Source: Janthinobacterium psychrotolerans
GTDB taxonomy: Bacteria > Pseudomonadota > Gammaproteobacteria > Burkholderiales > Burkholderiaceae_D
Assembly (NCBI RefSeq): GCF_001677885.1
Contig: NZ_LOCQ01000040.1
Span: 1-64,000 of the forward strand
DNA: 64,000 nt
Direction: 5' to 3'
Part shown: piece by piece, positions 39,168 to 48,497 of the stretch
Numbering within the stretch: position 1 is the stretch's first letter
How the letters are laid out: each line of letters begins with the position of its first letter
Notes under the pieces: model-generated
Seen by the model: the letters and a program-made list of their open reading frames with translations, nothing else
What the model was told of the DNA's origin: nothing
The model's database searches: none
Made by a program: the position numbers and the translations under genes

Positions 39168-40511
39168 ATGGAACCGATGAAACATATTTGTATCGCGTGT
39201 ATTACCGAACCCTTCCTTCGCTTAGAAATTGAATCGAAAGCATCCGACGATTATTCCTGCGACTACTGTGAGGGTGGTTACCCCGCTGCGCCAATTTCAA
39301 CGGTGGCCGCGCGCTGCAGTGAGGTACTACATGCCTTTTACGACGACTCCAGCCAGACTATGGCTGTGATTGTCTATGATCGAATGCCTAACGGCCAGGA
39401 TTTTCCCGATACGATCGAAAATATGGCAGGAGTGACCTGGGATGTGGCTGCCGACATCGTGGAGGTGTTGGAAGAGGAATGGCCTGATGAGCCATGGTTC
39501 GTACGACGTCGCGCCGTTGACTCCCAATTGCCGTGGGAGTGGTCGCAAATGGAAATTAGCCTTCGCAGCGAAGCCAGATTCTTCAATCCAAAAGTATCCG
39601 GGTTCATGGAGCGGATATTCGGAGGGATTGCATCGGACGTCACCGCCAATGGATTGTCGGTGTTGGTCGACGTAGGACCCGCTTCTGAGTACCGTGCATT
39701 CTATCGGGCCCGCGTATTCCAGTCCGACCAGGATATCAAAAAAGCCCTTTGCCATCCGGAAAAATGGCTTGGAGCGCCGCCGATGGGTATGGGCAACGCA
39801 GGCCGAATGAATACGGCCGGGCAACCCGCCTTTTACGGCGCATCCCAACAGGCTACCGCACTTGCCGAGGTACGTCCTCCCGTCGGCAGTCAAGTTGTTG
39901 TAGCGCGCTTCGATATTGTGCGGCCGTTGAAGCTGTTGAACCTTGCTTCGTTGGCACTAGTGCATATCCCGCACAACGCTAGCTTATTCGATCCCGCGAC
40001 CATGGCATCATTTCAGCGACGTGACTTTCTTGAGACGCTTTCGCGAAAAATGACGGTCCCAGTGATGCCAGAGGAACAGGATCGCAATTACCTTATCACG
40101 CAGGTGATCGCGGATTATCTGGCAATGCATACTGAAGTTGATATCGACGGTATTCTCTACCCGTCCGTGCAAGTGTCGAACGGACCGCACGGCGCCGAGA
40201 ATATGAATGTCGTTCTATTCTACAAAGCTGCGATGGCAGTCGATGCCGACCTTGAAAACGTTACCGCCAGTGCGGAATTATGGACGGCCCACGATGAAGG
40301 CGGTGACGAGTACGATGAGTATGATCCGAAAATATATCGGCAACAACCGAGCGAGCGGCGTTGCTATTTGGCGAGCACGCACCAGCCGGAACCGGCCCTA
40401 CAGCTCGATCCGACGAGCATTGTCATTCACAAGGTAGCTTCAGTAACGATCAATACCAATCCTACGCCGGTACGATTGGTCAGCCAAGATCAACATGGTA
40501 ACGATAGATAA
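39168..40511 (+). CDS. RES-domain protein with N-terminal zinc ribbon
   Basis: About 447 aa. Near the N-terminus four cysteines (CIAC and CDYC, residues 8-11 and 31-34) form a zinc-ribbon-like knuckle as in HEPN/RES N-terminal modules. The RES domain follows, with GMGNAGRMNTAGQPAFYGAS and ALAEVRPPVGSQV, the Arg/Tyr/Glu set used by NAD-degrading RES toxins. The C-terminal 180 residues do not match anything I know. It may be a toxin or defence effector that hydrolyses NAD, which is inference. A papain/transglutaminase-like gene follows 108 bp downstream. Confidence 0.75.
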   Translation: MEPMKHICIACITEPFLRLEIESKASDDYSCDYCEGGYPAAPISTVAARCSEVLHAFYDDSSQTMAVIVYDRMPNGQDFPDTIENMAGVTWDVAADIVEVLEEEWPDEPWFVRRRAVDSQLPWEWSQMEISLRSEARFFNPKVSGFMERIFGGIASDVTANGLSVLVDVGPASEYRAFYRARVFQSDQDIKKALCHPEKWLGAPPMGMGNAGRMNTAGQPAFYGASQQATALAEVRPPVGSQVVVARFDIVRPLKLLNLASLALVHIPHNASLFDPATMASFQRRDFLETLSRKMTVPVMPEEQDRNYLITQVIADYLAMHTEVDIDGILYPSVQVSNGPHGAENMNVVLFYKAAMAVDADLENVTASAELWTAHDEGGDEYDEYDPKIYRQQPSERRCYLASTHQPEPALQLDPTSIVIHKVASVTINTNPTPVRLVSQDQHGNDR

Positions 40512-40619
40512 TCACGATGCATAGGTGACACCCACCGCAGCACCCACTGCCTGTGCGAAGAAAGAGAGCATCCAAAAGGCCAGGCAGGGTACCGACCCAT
40601 CTTAAAACAGCGAGACATT

Positions 40620-41321
40620 ATGAACCACGCCAGCAATAAAGAGATACCTGAAGAGCGAAAGCAAGGAGATATTTTTGCGAAGAAACATCGCGCTCATGAC
40701 CATGGTGAAGATATGTGGTTGGGACGTATGGCATGTGCTAAACACTACTCAAGTAGACTGCAGACAGCGGTTGCTCAGAAAGAGATTAACGGGGCAGCAG
40801 CAGAGGCATATAGAGCCTTATTGCTATATGTTTGGGATACAAATTACTTCGGTGCATGCCACTCGACTTCTGCAGTCCTATTCATATTATTATCAGAAAT
40901 GGGACTAAAGCCACACTTATGCATTGGCGAGGTCAGGTTCAATGGTCCATGCTTCGACCATTCTTGGGTTGAACTCGACGGTGAGATTTTCGATGTCGCC
41001 ATTAGTCTCCCGCTTCCAACTGGCAGATCTGCTGGCGGCCCGGTGTTTGCGTCGGTTGATCTGCATAGTGGCAAAGTGTCAAATGTAAGATTCGGTATCT
41101 CAGATGGCGTAGGACTTGACAGCGATGCTCTGGTTTCGTTGGATAATACATTAAATGCATACGCTGAAGTGCAACGATCGCTGCCGAGCGATCGCCCGGA
41201 TATTTGGGTTCTCACCTTGGATATCGCGCAGAAACTCGGTTTGCGTTGCACAGTTCAAGACCTTATCGCTAAATATGGAACCGTACGTCGAGAATACCGC
41301 CGTGGTAGCACTTCCATATAA
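40620..41321 (+). CDS. Transglutaminase/papain-like cysteine protein
   Basis: The 233-aa soluble protein has candidate catalytic residues in the family order: C80 (GACHSTSAVLF), H114 (FDHSWVEL) and D125 (FDVAIS). This resembles the cysteine fold of transglutaminase-like and lasso-peptide maturation (McjB-type) proteins. I see no signal peptide. It follows the RES gene and could modify it or act in the same system. Lack of a precursor peptide nearby argues against a RiPP role. Confidence 0.55.
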   Translation: MNHASNKEIPEERKQGDIFAKKHRAHDHGEDMWLGRMACAKHYSSRLQTAVAQKEINGAAAEAYRALLLYVWDTNYFGACHSTSAVLFILLSEMGLKPHLCIGEVRFNGPCFDHSWVELDGEIFDVAISLPLPTGRSAGGPVFASVDLHSGKVSNVRFGISDGVGLDSDALVSLDNTLNAYAEVQRSLPSDRPDIWVLTLDIAQKLGLRCTVQDLIAKYGTVRREYRRGSTSI

Positions 41322-41537
41322 ATGTAACCACATTTTAGCTCAATGCACGAGTCGCAAGGTTTCTGACGGCTGACGATCTGACTAACGTCAAACTTGATCA
41401 AGGAAGGAGGTCCTTGACGCCTCGGTATCAAACAGGATGAAACAGTAAGCGGCGGCAAGCCGTCGAAATTGTAGAGGTGGGGTAAACGCGCCTTAGGCGC
41501 CCGTAGCGGCCGGATGCCGACGGAGGAAATATTTGCA
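41322..41537. other. Intergenic stretch before secreted protein
   Basis: A short inverted repeat GCGCC-TTA-GGCGC at 41488-41500 lies close to the next ribosome-binding site (GGAGGA). Nothing else recognised. Confidence 0.4.
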
Positions 41538-41957
41538 ATGATCAATAAATCATCAATTCTTCTCATCTTGGGAACTGGCGTTTCGCTCTTTACATCACCT
41601 GTTTTCGCTTGGCAAAACGTGGTGATTAAGGGGGTGCTTTGCACTCCCTACTCTTACAAGAATAAGACCTATTCTGGCTGTCCAGGTGATATGCCACCAC
41701 CTCGGGATGATCCCTTCTTGTTGGCCAAGGCTGCTGGAGATGTCCGAACAAAGGAGCAGTTCGACAACGATTGTTCGCGCGGTATTGCCCTATCCGCTTG
41801 TATCTCCCCTCCTACCCCACATGGTTGTCCAGAGGGCAGAAAATGGTCACTTGAAGGTACTGGAATAGCTCACTGCGTTGATACCGGTCCTCACTACTGC
41901 CCCCCCGAAGCACCAACTCGGTCCATAACCAGCGATGGCATTCCACATTGTGACTGA
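41538..41957 (+). CDS. Secreted cysteine-rich protein
   Basis: About 139 aa from ATG 41538, with GGAGG about 13 bases upstream. The N-terminus is a signal peptide (MINKSSILLILGTGVSLFTSPVFA). The mature part has eight or so cysteines, a CPGDMPPPRDDP segment and CPEGRKWSLEGTGIAHCVD, and is Pro-rich. Paired Cys suggests disulfides in the periplasm or outside. I do not recognise a family. It is transcribed with its neighbours but separated by 200 bp. Confidence 0.6.
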   Translation: MINKSSILLILGTGVSLFTSPVFAWQNVVIKGVLCTPYSYKNKTYSGCPGDMPPPRDDPFLLAKAAGDVRTKEQFDNDCSRGIALSACISPPTPHGCPEGRKWSLEGTGIAHCVDTGPHYCPPEAPTRSITSDGIPHCD

Positions 41958-42010
41958 GTTGTGCTTGTAAAAGCCCGTAACCTGGACGGTATCCGGGGTT
42001 AGGAATTTCG

Positions 42011-42277
42011 ATGGCATTTTTTTCATTTAGGGCCGAATGCCCAACAGATGTAACGGAGTTTATGTCGGCATGCGCTGCGGCAGGTGTCACGACTTCGCTG
42101 ACGGCTCAACCTGATGGTGAATTCCCTGATGTGGAAGTCGAGCTTGAAGCGTCAGTAGACTTGAATACGTTGCGTGACGTGATTCGCGCGATCATCGATG
42201 GCCATGTCATGCTCCAGACGCTCAAGGAGTGCCGCCTTAAAGACAACACGCTTGAGCGTGACTATGAACTTGAGTAA
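42011..42277 (+). CDS. Small hypothetical protein (88 aa)
   Basis: Soluble, acidic, of predicted alpha/beta type (FFSFRAECPTDVTEFMSACA and a VEVELEASVDLNTLRDVIR helix). No family recognised. It overlaps the start of the DUF1643 gene, so the two are likely coupled. It begins 53 bp after the secreted protein gene. Confidence 0.5.
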   Translation: MAFFSFRAECPTDVTEFMSACAAAGVTTSLTAQPDGEFPDVEVELEASVDLNTLRDVIRAIIDGHVMLQTLKECRLKDNTLERDYELE

Positions 42278-42287
42278 GCCGATAAAT

Positions 42288-42758
42288 ATGACCACCCGTG
42301 AAACGATCCTTTCGCTCTGCCGCACCTATCGCTACACGCTCTGGCGCGATGTCGGGAACCTGGGCGGTGACGGCTACGCGATGTTCATCGGCTTGAATCC
42401 AAGCACAGCCGATGAGGTCTTGGACGACCCAACAATTCGGCGCTGCATGGCGTTCGCTAAATCTTGGGGATATGGCGCACTGTGCATGACCAATCTGTTC
42501 GCATTCCGTGCGACTAAGCCAGCCGACATGTTGGCAGCAACCGATCCAATCGGCCCGGAGAATGACAAGCACCTTGTCACCCTTGCAGGCAGCGCCGGCA
42601 TAGTGGTAGCTGCATGGGGCACAAACGGCACTCACCTCGGACGCGACCAAGCAGTTCGGGCCATGGTACCGAGTCTGCACCGCCTGCGCAGGACACAGGC
42701 TGGCCATCCAGGCCATCCTCTGTACCTCCCAGGCAACCTCACGCCCGTGATATTTTGA
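42288..42758 (+). CDS. DUF1643 domain protein
   Basis: 156 aa from ATG 42288 (42264 is in frame). The DUF1643 core is clear: YAMFIGLNPSTADEVLDDPT, then CMTNLFAFRATKPADML and VVAAWGTNG. The family is common on mobile DNA and its biochemical role is not settled. It follows the 88-aa gene closely. Confidence 0.8.
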   Translation: MTTRETILSLCRTYRYTLWRDVGNLGGDGYAMFIGLNPSTADEVLDDPTIRRCMAFAKSWGYGALCMTNLFAFRATKPADMLAATDPIGPENDKHLVTLAGSAGIVVAAWGTNGTHLGRDQAVRAMVPSLHRLRRTQAGHPGHPLYLPGNLTPVIF

Positions 42759-42899
42759 ATGAAAATAACATGTTCAACTTGAACACCCTATAAAATCAAA
42801 GACTTACTGTTTTCGTTCTACTCCCGTAAGCGGTATTAATAGATGCATGATGTTTGGGAGTTATCAACATTAAAATGAACATTGGTATAGAAAGACAGC

Positions 42900-45800
42900 T
42901 CAATGGAAGTTGCGGCTTCGCGTGTCCAGATCCCCAAGCAAATGGGTAAGATCCACCAGCCGCTTCGCCACCAGGTGCCTGACATTATTCGCACACTGCC
43001 ATTGGCCATACACACCCAGCAAGCGCGCGCTCATCACCTCCCGGCGCTGCTGCTCTAAAAGGCTCGGCCAGACGATGACATTGACGTTTCCTGTCTCGTC
43101 CTCGATCGTCAAGAACACGACGCCCTTCGCAGTCTCCGGGCGCTGCCGCAAGGTTACCAAACCGCAGCCACGCGCGAGGCGCGCATCATCATACAAATTC
43201 AGAATTTCGGCAGGCATGAACCGCATCGCGTGCAACCGCGCACGTAACAGCGCAAGCGGATGACGGCCGAGCGTCAATCCCATATGGCGGTAATCCGCCA
43301 CCAGCTCCTGCCCTTCAGTGGCCGGCGCAATCATCAACTCTTCCTCAACGATGTGGGCCTCCCGCAAGAGTCCGCAGTCAGGAACGCTCCCCGCCGCATT
43401 CCATATCGCCTGGCGCCGATTGCCGCTGATCTCCAACAACGCATTTGCACTGGCTAGCAGCTTCAGTTGCGCCGCATCGAGCGCCGCGCGTACGCCCAAG
43501 TCATGCAAATCCTTGAACGGCCGCACAGCCCTCGCCTCTTCAATCCGCCAAGCGGCTTCACGCTCCATACCTCGAATCAGGTTGAGCCCCAGGCGTACCG
43601 CAGGTTGGGCGCCAGTTGAAGCCTCCAACGTGGCCTCCCAGCCGCTGATATTGATGTCCACACCACGCACCTCAACGCCATGTCGCACGGCGTCCTGTAC
43701 CAGTTGAGACGGACTGTAGAAACCCATCGGCTGGCTGTTCAGCAGGGCGGCCAGAAACGCGGCCGGCTCATGCCGTTTCATCCAGCTCGATGCGTAGGCA
43801 AGGAGAGCAAAACTGGCAGCATGCGATTCTGGAAAACCATACTCGGCGAATCCCCGGATCTGACCAATGATGCCGTTAGCGAAATCGTCGCTGTAGCCGC
43901 GCGCCGCCATGCCTGTTTTGAGCTTGTCTTCAAATTGCTCCAAGCCCCCTTTTCGCTTCCACGCGGCCATGGCACGACGCAGCTGATCTGCCTCGCCAGC
44001 TGTGAAACCGGCCGCGACCATCGCGATCTGCATTACCTGTTCCTGAAAGATGGGGATACCCAGTGTCCGTGACAACACAGCCTCCATTTCCGGACTGGGA
44101 TAGGACACGGGATCGGTCCCCTCGCGCCGGCGCAGGTAAGGATGGATCATCCCCCCTTGAATGGGGCCTGGGCGGATAATGGCTACCTCGATAACCAGAT
44201 CGTAAAACACTTTTGGCTTCAGCCGCGGCAGCATCGACATCTGGGCACGGCTCTCGATTTGGAACACGCCGACTGTGTCGGCCTGGCAGATCATCTCGTA
44301 CGTCGCAGCATCCTCTTTCGGAATGTCTGCCAATTCAAATCGCTCGCCGCGCCTGGCCGATACCAGTTCCAGTGTGCGACGCATGGCACTCAACATGCCC
44401 AGCGCCAGGATATCGATCTTTAACAAACCGACCGCATCCAGATCGTCCTTATCCCACTGCACGATGGTACGGTTCTCCATGCTGGCATTTTCCACCGGCA
44501 CCAAACGCGACAGCTTGCTGTGCGAGATAACGAAACCGCCAGGGTGCTGTGACATGTGACGCGGAAAGCGCATCATGTGTTCAGCCAGGAAAGCCCACTT
44601 TCGGGCGACGTCGGAGTCAGGATCCAGTCCGCAGCTATGCATGCGCTCCGCCAATTCGGCCCGCCCTCCCCATCCGTGGTTGGCCTTGGCCACCTTATCA
44701 ACAATGGAAAGATCAACGCCGAGCGCGGTACCCACGTCACGCAACACGCTCTTCGGGCGATAGCTGATGACAACGGCCGTGAGTGCAGCGCGAGTGCGGC
44801 CGTACTTCTGATAGATATACTGGATCACCTCCTCACGGCGCTGGTGCTCGAAGTCCACGTCGATGTCGGGAGGTTCGTTACGTTCCTTGGAAATAAATCG
44901 TTCGAACAGCAGGGTGCCACGCGATGGATCGACCTCGGTCACGCCCAGGCAGTAGCACACGGCGCTGTTGGCCGCCGAGCCGCGTCCCTGGCACAAAATC
45001 CTGTTGGCCCGTGCGAAGCGCACGATATCGTAGACCGTGAGAAAGTAGCTCTCGTAGGACATCTCCGCAATCAGTTCGAGCTCCCGCTCGATGAGAGACT
45101 GGACGTTGGCCGGCACGCCGGCGGGATAGCGCCAGTGCGCACCAAGGTAGGCTTGCTGCCGCAAATAACCGCTTGGCGTCATCCCCTCTGGCACAATCTC
45201 CACCGGGTACTCGTACCGCAACTCGTCGAGCGAAAACGTACACAGATTTGCGACGCGGACCGTCTCCTCGAGCGCGGCGCGCGAATAAAGGTTTCCCAGT
45301 CTTACTCTGGAGCGCAGGTGCTGCTCCGCGTTCGATGCTAGCCGATAGCCACACTGTGCGACCGGAACGCCATGACGGATCGCAGTCATCGTGTCCTGCA
45401 AGGGCTTGGCGGAACGTACATGCATCACGACGTTGCCGGTAGCCACCACGGGCAAGTCGAACTGGGCGCCGACAGCAGCGACGATGTCCTTATGTTCCTG
45501 GTCGCGTGATCGAAAGTGCAAGGTCAGCGCGATCCGCGCACGACCGGCCGCACATTGCAACAGCCAGGCCCCTTGCCGCTCGATGACTTCGAGCCCTGCG
45601 CCGTAGCTTGGCAGCAGAATCAGCTGACAATCGGGCATACCTCGCAACGCAACCAAATCAGGCGGCGGCGCCGCAATATCACGAGGCCGCACAAGATACT
45701 CTCCCTTCTTCGCTCGCCGGCGCGCGACGGTAATCAGTTCACACAAATTGCCATAGCCGTTCCGGTTCATGGCCAGGATTAGCAAGGAGAAGGGCGGTGA

Positions 45801-46037
45801 ACCGTCCTCTGGCGTCACCAGCATCTGGCTCCCAATCAGCAACTTGAGGCCAGTCTCCTTGGCGGCAAGATGTGCCTTCACCACACCGGCCACCGTGCAT
45901 TCGTCGGTGATCGCCAGAGCGTGATAGCCGAGGCCAGCGGCGCGTTGCACCAGTTGTTCTGGAGTGGACGATCCATGCAAAAACGTAAAATGACTCACGC
46001 ACTGCAATTCGGCGTAGGAGGGGAGGGCGGTCGCCAT
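42900..46037 (-). CDS. dnaE2: Error-prone DNA polymerase DnaE2 (ImuC)
   Basis: About 1045 aa from ATG 46037 (46046 is in frame). It starts with a PHP domain (HFTFLHGSSTPEQLV), followed by the C-family polymerase core with PDIDVDFE and KIDILALGMLSAMRR, and ends in the OB-fold DETGNVNVIVWPSLL. DnaE2/ImuC is the polymerase of the SOS mutasome and copies damaged DNA. The motifs look intact. It lies 3 bp or so downstream of imuB, with a LexA box upstream of imuA, so it is the third gene of an SOS operon. Confidence 0.95.
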   Translation of the reverse strand: MATALPSYAELQCVSHFTFLHGSSTPEQLVQRAAGLGYHALAITDECTVAGVVKAHLAAKETGLKLLIGSQMLVTPEDGSPPFSLLILAMNRNGYGNLCELITVARRRAKKGEYLVRPRDIAAPPPDLVALRGMPDCQLILLPSYGAGLEVIERQGAWLLQCAAGRARIALTLHFRSRDQEHKDIVAAVGAQFDLPVVATGNVVMHVRSAKPLQDTMTAIRHGVPVAQCGYRLASNAEQHLRSRVRLGNLYSRAALEETVRVANLCTFSLDELRYEYPVEIVPEGMTPSGYLRQQAYLGAHWRYPAGVPANVQSLIERELELIAEMSYESYFLTVYDIVRFARANRILCQGRGSAANSAVCYCLGVTEVDPSRGTLLFERFISKERNEPPDIDVDFEHQRREEVIQYIYQKYGRTRAALTAVVISYRPKSVLRDVGTALGVDLSIVDKVAKANHGWGGRAELAERMHSCGLDPDSDVARKWAFLAEHMMRFPRHMSQHPGGFVISHSKLSRLVPVENASMENRTIVQWDKDDLDAVGLLKIDILALGMLSAMRRTLELVSARRGERFELADIPKEDAATYEMICQADTVGVFQIESRAQMSMLPRLKPKVFYDLVIEVAIIRPGPIQGGMIHPYLRRREGTDPVSYPSPEMEAVLSRTLGIPIFQEQVMQIAMVAAGFTAGEADQLRRAMAAWKRKGGLEQFEDKLKTGMAARGYSDDFANGIIGQIRGFAEYGFPESHAASFALLAYASSWMKRHEPAAFLAALLNSQPMGFYSPSQLVQDAVRHGVEVRGVDINISGWEATLEASTGAQPAVRLGLNLIRGMEREAAWRIEEARAVRPFKDLHDLGVRAALDAAQLKLLASANALLEISGNRRQAIWNAAGSVPDCGLLREAHIVEEELMIAPATEGQELVADYRHMGLTLGRHPLALLRARLHAMRFMPAEILNLYDDARLARGCGLVTLRQRPETAKGVVFLTIEDETGNVNVIVWPSLLEQQRREVMSARLLGVYGQWQCANNVRHLVAKRLVDLTHLLGDLDTRSRNFH

Positions 46038-46049
46038 GGCGCGCATCCG

Positions 46050-47522
46050 TCAGGCGTACAATCCGTGCAGAAACCAGCGACTATCCGCAGTACGCTCGAG
46101 GTAAATCCAGTAACATGTCGCATCAGTACCTTGCGCAACATAGTAGTCGCGCGCGACCGACTGCGCATCCCACCAGCCGGCCTCAAGTCGCTCCGGTCCG
46201 CGTATCAGCCTGAGAGGGCTTAAATAAAAAGGCCTTTCGTCCCGCGTCAGCAGCTGTATGGGCTTGGGCAGCACAAAACACGGACGATCCAGCACCAACT
46301 CATCCTCGCTGGATGACGTTATTTTCGCCGTGGCCGGCCCCCAGCTATTGCACTGCTCGGGCCGATGATCGGGCGATGGTACCGGGACCAGAACGTTGTC
46401 CGGACCTAATCTGGCGGACAATAGTTCCAGCAGACGTGTGAAATCAGCCGGCGACCCGCCAGGCTCCGGAAATAATTGATCGGACAGCGGTCGCCTCGGT
46501 TCCAGCTGTACCACTTCCAGCCGTAAACCGATAACCGGCGCGCTCAATTCTGTCTTGGCCAGGCGCTCTTTCAACAGCCGCAACAAATGCGTTTCTTTCC
46601 ACGCCGGCTCGGCCAACGTAATTTCAACAGGTGTCGGCGGCACCGCTGAACGACCACGCTCGTGCTCCAGCTGCAGTTTGAATGTGATCACGGCCAGCTG
46701 GCGTGCAGCAAGCCAGCCTATGAGCTGCAGGATCAATGTCGTGGCGCCATGCATCAACGCTTCCGCATGCTCGATTCGATCGAAGGTTTCGATATGGGCG
46801 GAGAATTGCGCCGGCACCGATATCCAACGATGCATTTCTTCGATATCACCATACGCAAGATCGAGGGCATGCAAGAGCTGTTTGCTCGTCCGCCGTAGCA
46901 GTCCAGTCCTCGGCAATTTCCGCACATCGCTCAGCGTACTGGCACCGATACCATCGAACCAGGTAAGGAATGGCGCGGCGGATGGAACAAGTGAACAGGG
47001 TAAGCCGTCAAGGCGAAAAGCCAGAGTCGCAGATTGCAGACACCTTCTACGCGGAGAATGCCGTCCACTCTTTACGTGGGCAAGCAGCCAGGCACCTTCC
47101 GCCGTCGGCGCCGCACCCAGCCGTCCGGTAAATCCGAGGCGGCGGATGCTGTCGCTTACCCGCCGACACAATGAAAGCGGACCGCCAAACAACGCAAGAC
47201 TCGCACCGACATCAAGCAACAAACTGAAATCATCAGTAAATGCAACCTCGGGCGTGAACTGCAACATTGCCATGGCAATGGAATCAAGCGCACGCGATTC
47301 CTTTTCTATATCTCGATCCAAAATGATCGTACCAGGTGCAATGGTTGCCACGCCACCAGACCGCATGCCGACTCGCACGCCGGCATAGACCGCTTCTGTC
47401 GAAGCGACCACCACTTTCCCACCATCCACAACCACATACGAGCCTGCATCAGACCAAGACGGGCGGAGCGTTTCGAGCGGTAACAGCGGAAGGTATAAAG
47501 TTAACAGCAGGGGCGTTTTCAT
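46050..47522 (-). CDS. imuB: ImuB, Y-family polymerase-like mutasome protein
   Basis: About 490 aa from ATG 47522; the frame continues upstream to 47594 but inside imuA. It has the Y-family palm/finger fold (YVVVDGGKVVVASTEAVYAG, then DDFSLLLDVGASLALFGG) but lacks a canonical acidic pair in the first motif, as in known ImuB proteins that are catalytically inactive. A long C-terminal region follows. ImuB links DnaE2 to the sliding clamp. It overlaps imuA by about 74 bp, a strong coupling. Confidence 0.85.
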   Translation of the reverse strand: MKTPLLLTLYLPLLPLETLRPSWSDAGSYVVVDGGKVVVASTEAVYAGVRVGMRSGGVATIAPGTIILDRDIEKESRALDSIAMAMLQFTPEVAFTDDFSLLLDVGASLALFGGPLSLCRRVSDSIRRLGFTGRLGAAPTAEGAWLLAHVKSGRHSPRRRCLQSATLAFRLDGLPCSLVPSAAPFLTWFDGIGASTLSDVRKLPRTGLLRRTSKQLLHALDLAYGDIEEMHRWISVPAQFSAHIETFDRIEHAEALMHGATTLILQLIGWLAARQLAVITFKLQLEHERGRSAVPPTPVEITLAEPAWKETHLLRLLKERLAKTELSAPVIGLRLEVVQLEPRRPLSDQLFPEPGGSPADFTRLLELLSARLGPDNVLVPVPSPDHRPEQCNSWGPATAKITSSSEDELVLDRPCFVLPKPIQLLTRDERPFYLSPLRLIRGPERLEAGWWDAQSVARDYYVAQGTDATCYWIYLERTADSRWFLHGLYA

Positions 47523-48198
47523 GATGCACGGGGTGACGGCCAGTAGGCATATCAGCAAGCGGAATAAATAAAGTTTTATCGGAGACAGGACCACGCCGCT
47601 TTAAAACCTCAACATGGACACCTCCCATCGCTGGTCGAACTCCCAGCCGAAGAGACGCGGGCGAGGCTTCAGTTGCGCACGCCATTGGACGAATCAGCCA
47701 GAACCAGGTTTCAGCACCCTGGGCCGCCAGATTCAAGCGCCGCAGGGAATCGGAACGGATATGGTTCTGCCAAAACACTACAGCACCACAACTACCGTTT
47801 TTCAGTATCTGTTCCGTCGTCCAAAGAGCATCACCTGTACTGGGAGCACGAACCCATATCAACCGGGTAACATCGACGCCCCATATCTTGAATGCAAGCG
47901 AATGCGGAATATACGGAGGTTGAACTAAAACAATTCTTTGCTTATTAGATAACTTTGCAAGCAATGGCTTAAGCAGTTGCAATTCTCCTATGCCGGATTG
48001 CTGAACAAGCAACTCGACAAGCGACGAACGCGGCCAGCCGGCACCTGGCAATTCCCCATCCAGCAAAGGATAGCCAGATGAACAACTTACTTCACGTGAC
48101 ACGGCCAGCTCACTTGCACGCCAGACGTGAGAAATCACCAACGGATCCGTAACCTCCGCGGAGAATTCAGAGCGAACTTGAGAGCAGAGCAAAGCCAT
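47449..48198 (-). CDS. imuA: ImuA, RecA-like mutasome protein
   Basis: About 249 aa from ATG 48198. It has the RecA/SulA-like core: WPRSSLVELLVQQSGIGELQ at the P-loop position, IVLVQPPYIPHSLAFKIWGV and WFWLIRPM. ImuA is the first gene of the imuA-imuB-dnaE2 mutasome operon. The LexA box at 48228 lies 30 bp upstream of the start. Confidence 0.87.
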   Translation of the reverse strand: MALLCSQVRSEFSAEVTDPLVISHVWRASELAVSREVSCSSGYPLLDGELPGAGWPRSSLVELLVQQSGIGELQLLKPLLAKLSNKQRIVLVQPPYIPHSLAFKIWGVDVTRLIWVRAPSTGDALWTTEQILKNGSCGAVVFWQNHIRSDSLRRLNLAAQGAETWFWLIRPMACATEASPASLRLGVRPAMGGVHVEVLKRRGPVSDKTLFIPLADMPTGRHPVHHENAPAVNFIPSAVTARNAPPVLV

Positions 48199-48227
48199 GA
48201 GGAAACACAATCGTTGTCAACTTAATA

Positions 48228-48243
48228 CTGTATGTATATACAG
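48228..48243. promoter_or_regulatory. LexA (SOS) box
   Basis: CTGTATGTATATACAG fits CTGT-N8-ACAG and is palindromic apart from the central bases. It sits 30 bp upstream of imuA, so DNA damage should induce imuA-imuB-dnaE2 by LexA cleavage. Confidence 0.92.
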
Positions 48244-48497
48244 TGTATGCGTGATTGTTTAATTCTGCAAGAGCCAGCTTCAAGTAAAAAAAAAGCCACT
48301 GAAAAAAATTCCGCAGTCTGCCTTCGCGCGCGGGCGAGCCCGCTTGCTTGCGCCCCGACGGAACCCCCGTCGCCACGCCCGGTTAACTTGGAAACCCATA
48401 AATTCAAAATCCTAAAACCACACACAACCTACACGCCTCCAGACACTTGCTGCAAACACCACCAAGCAATATCTCAAAAAACCCGTCACACAGAAGA
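48244..48497. other. GC-rich hairpin region downstream of rep, possible origin or terminator
   Basis: On the minus strand it carries two stable GC-rich stems (GCGGGC-T-CGCCCGC and GACGG-GGGTT-CCGTC) downstream of the rep stop. ColE2-type origins usually lie just after rep, so this is a candidate origin. A transcription terminator is an alternative. Confidence 0.4.
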
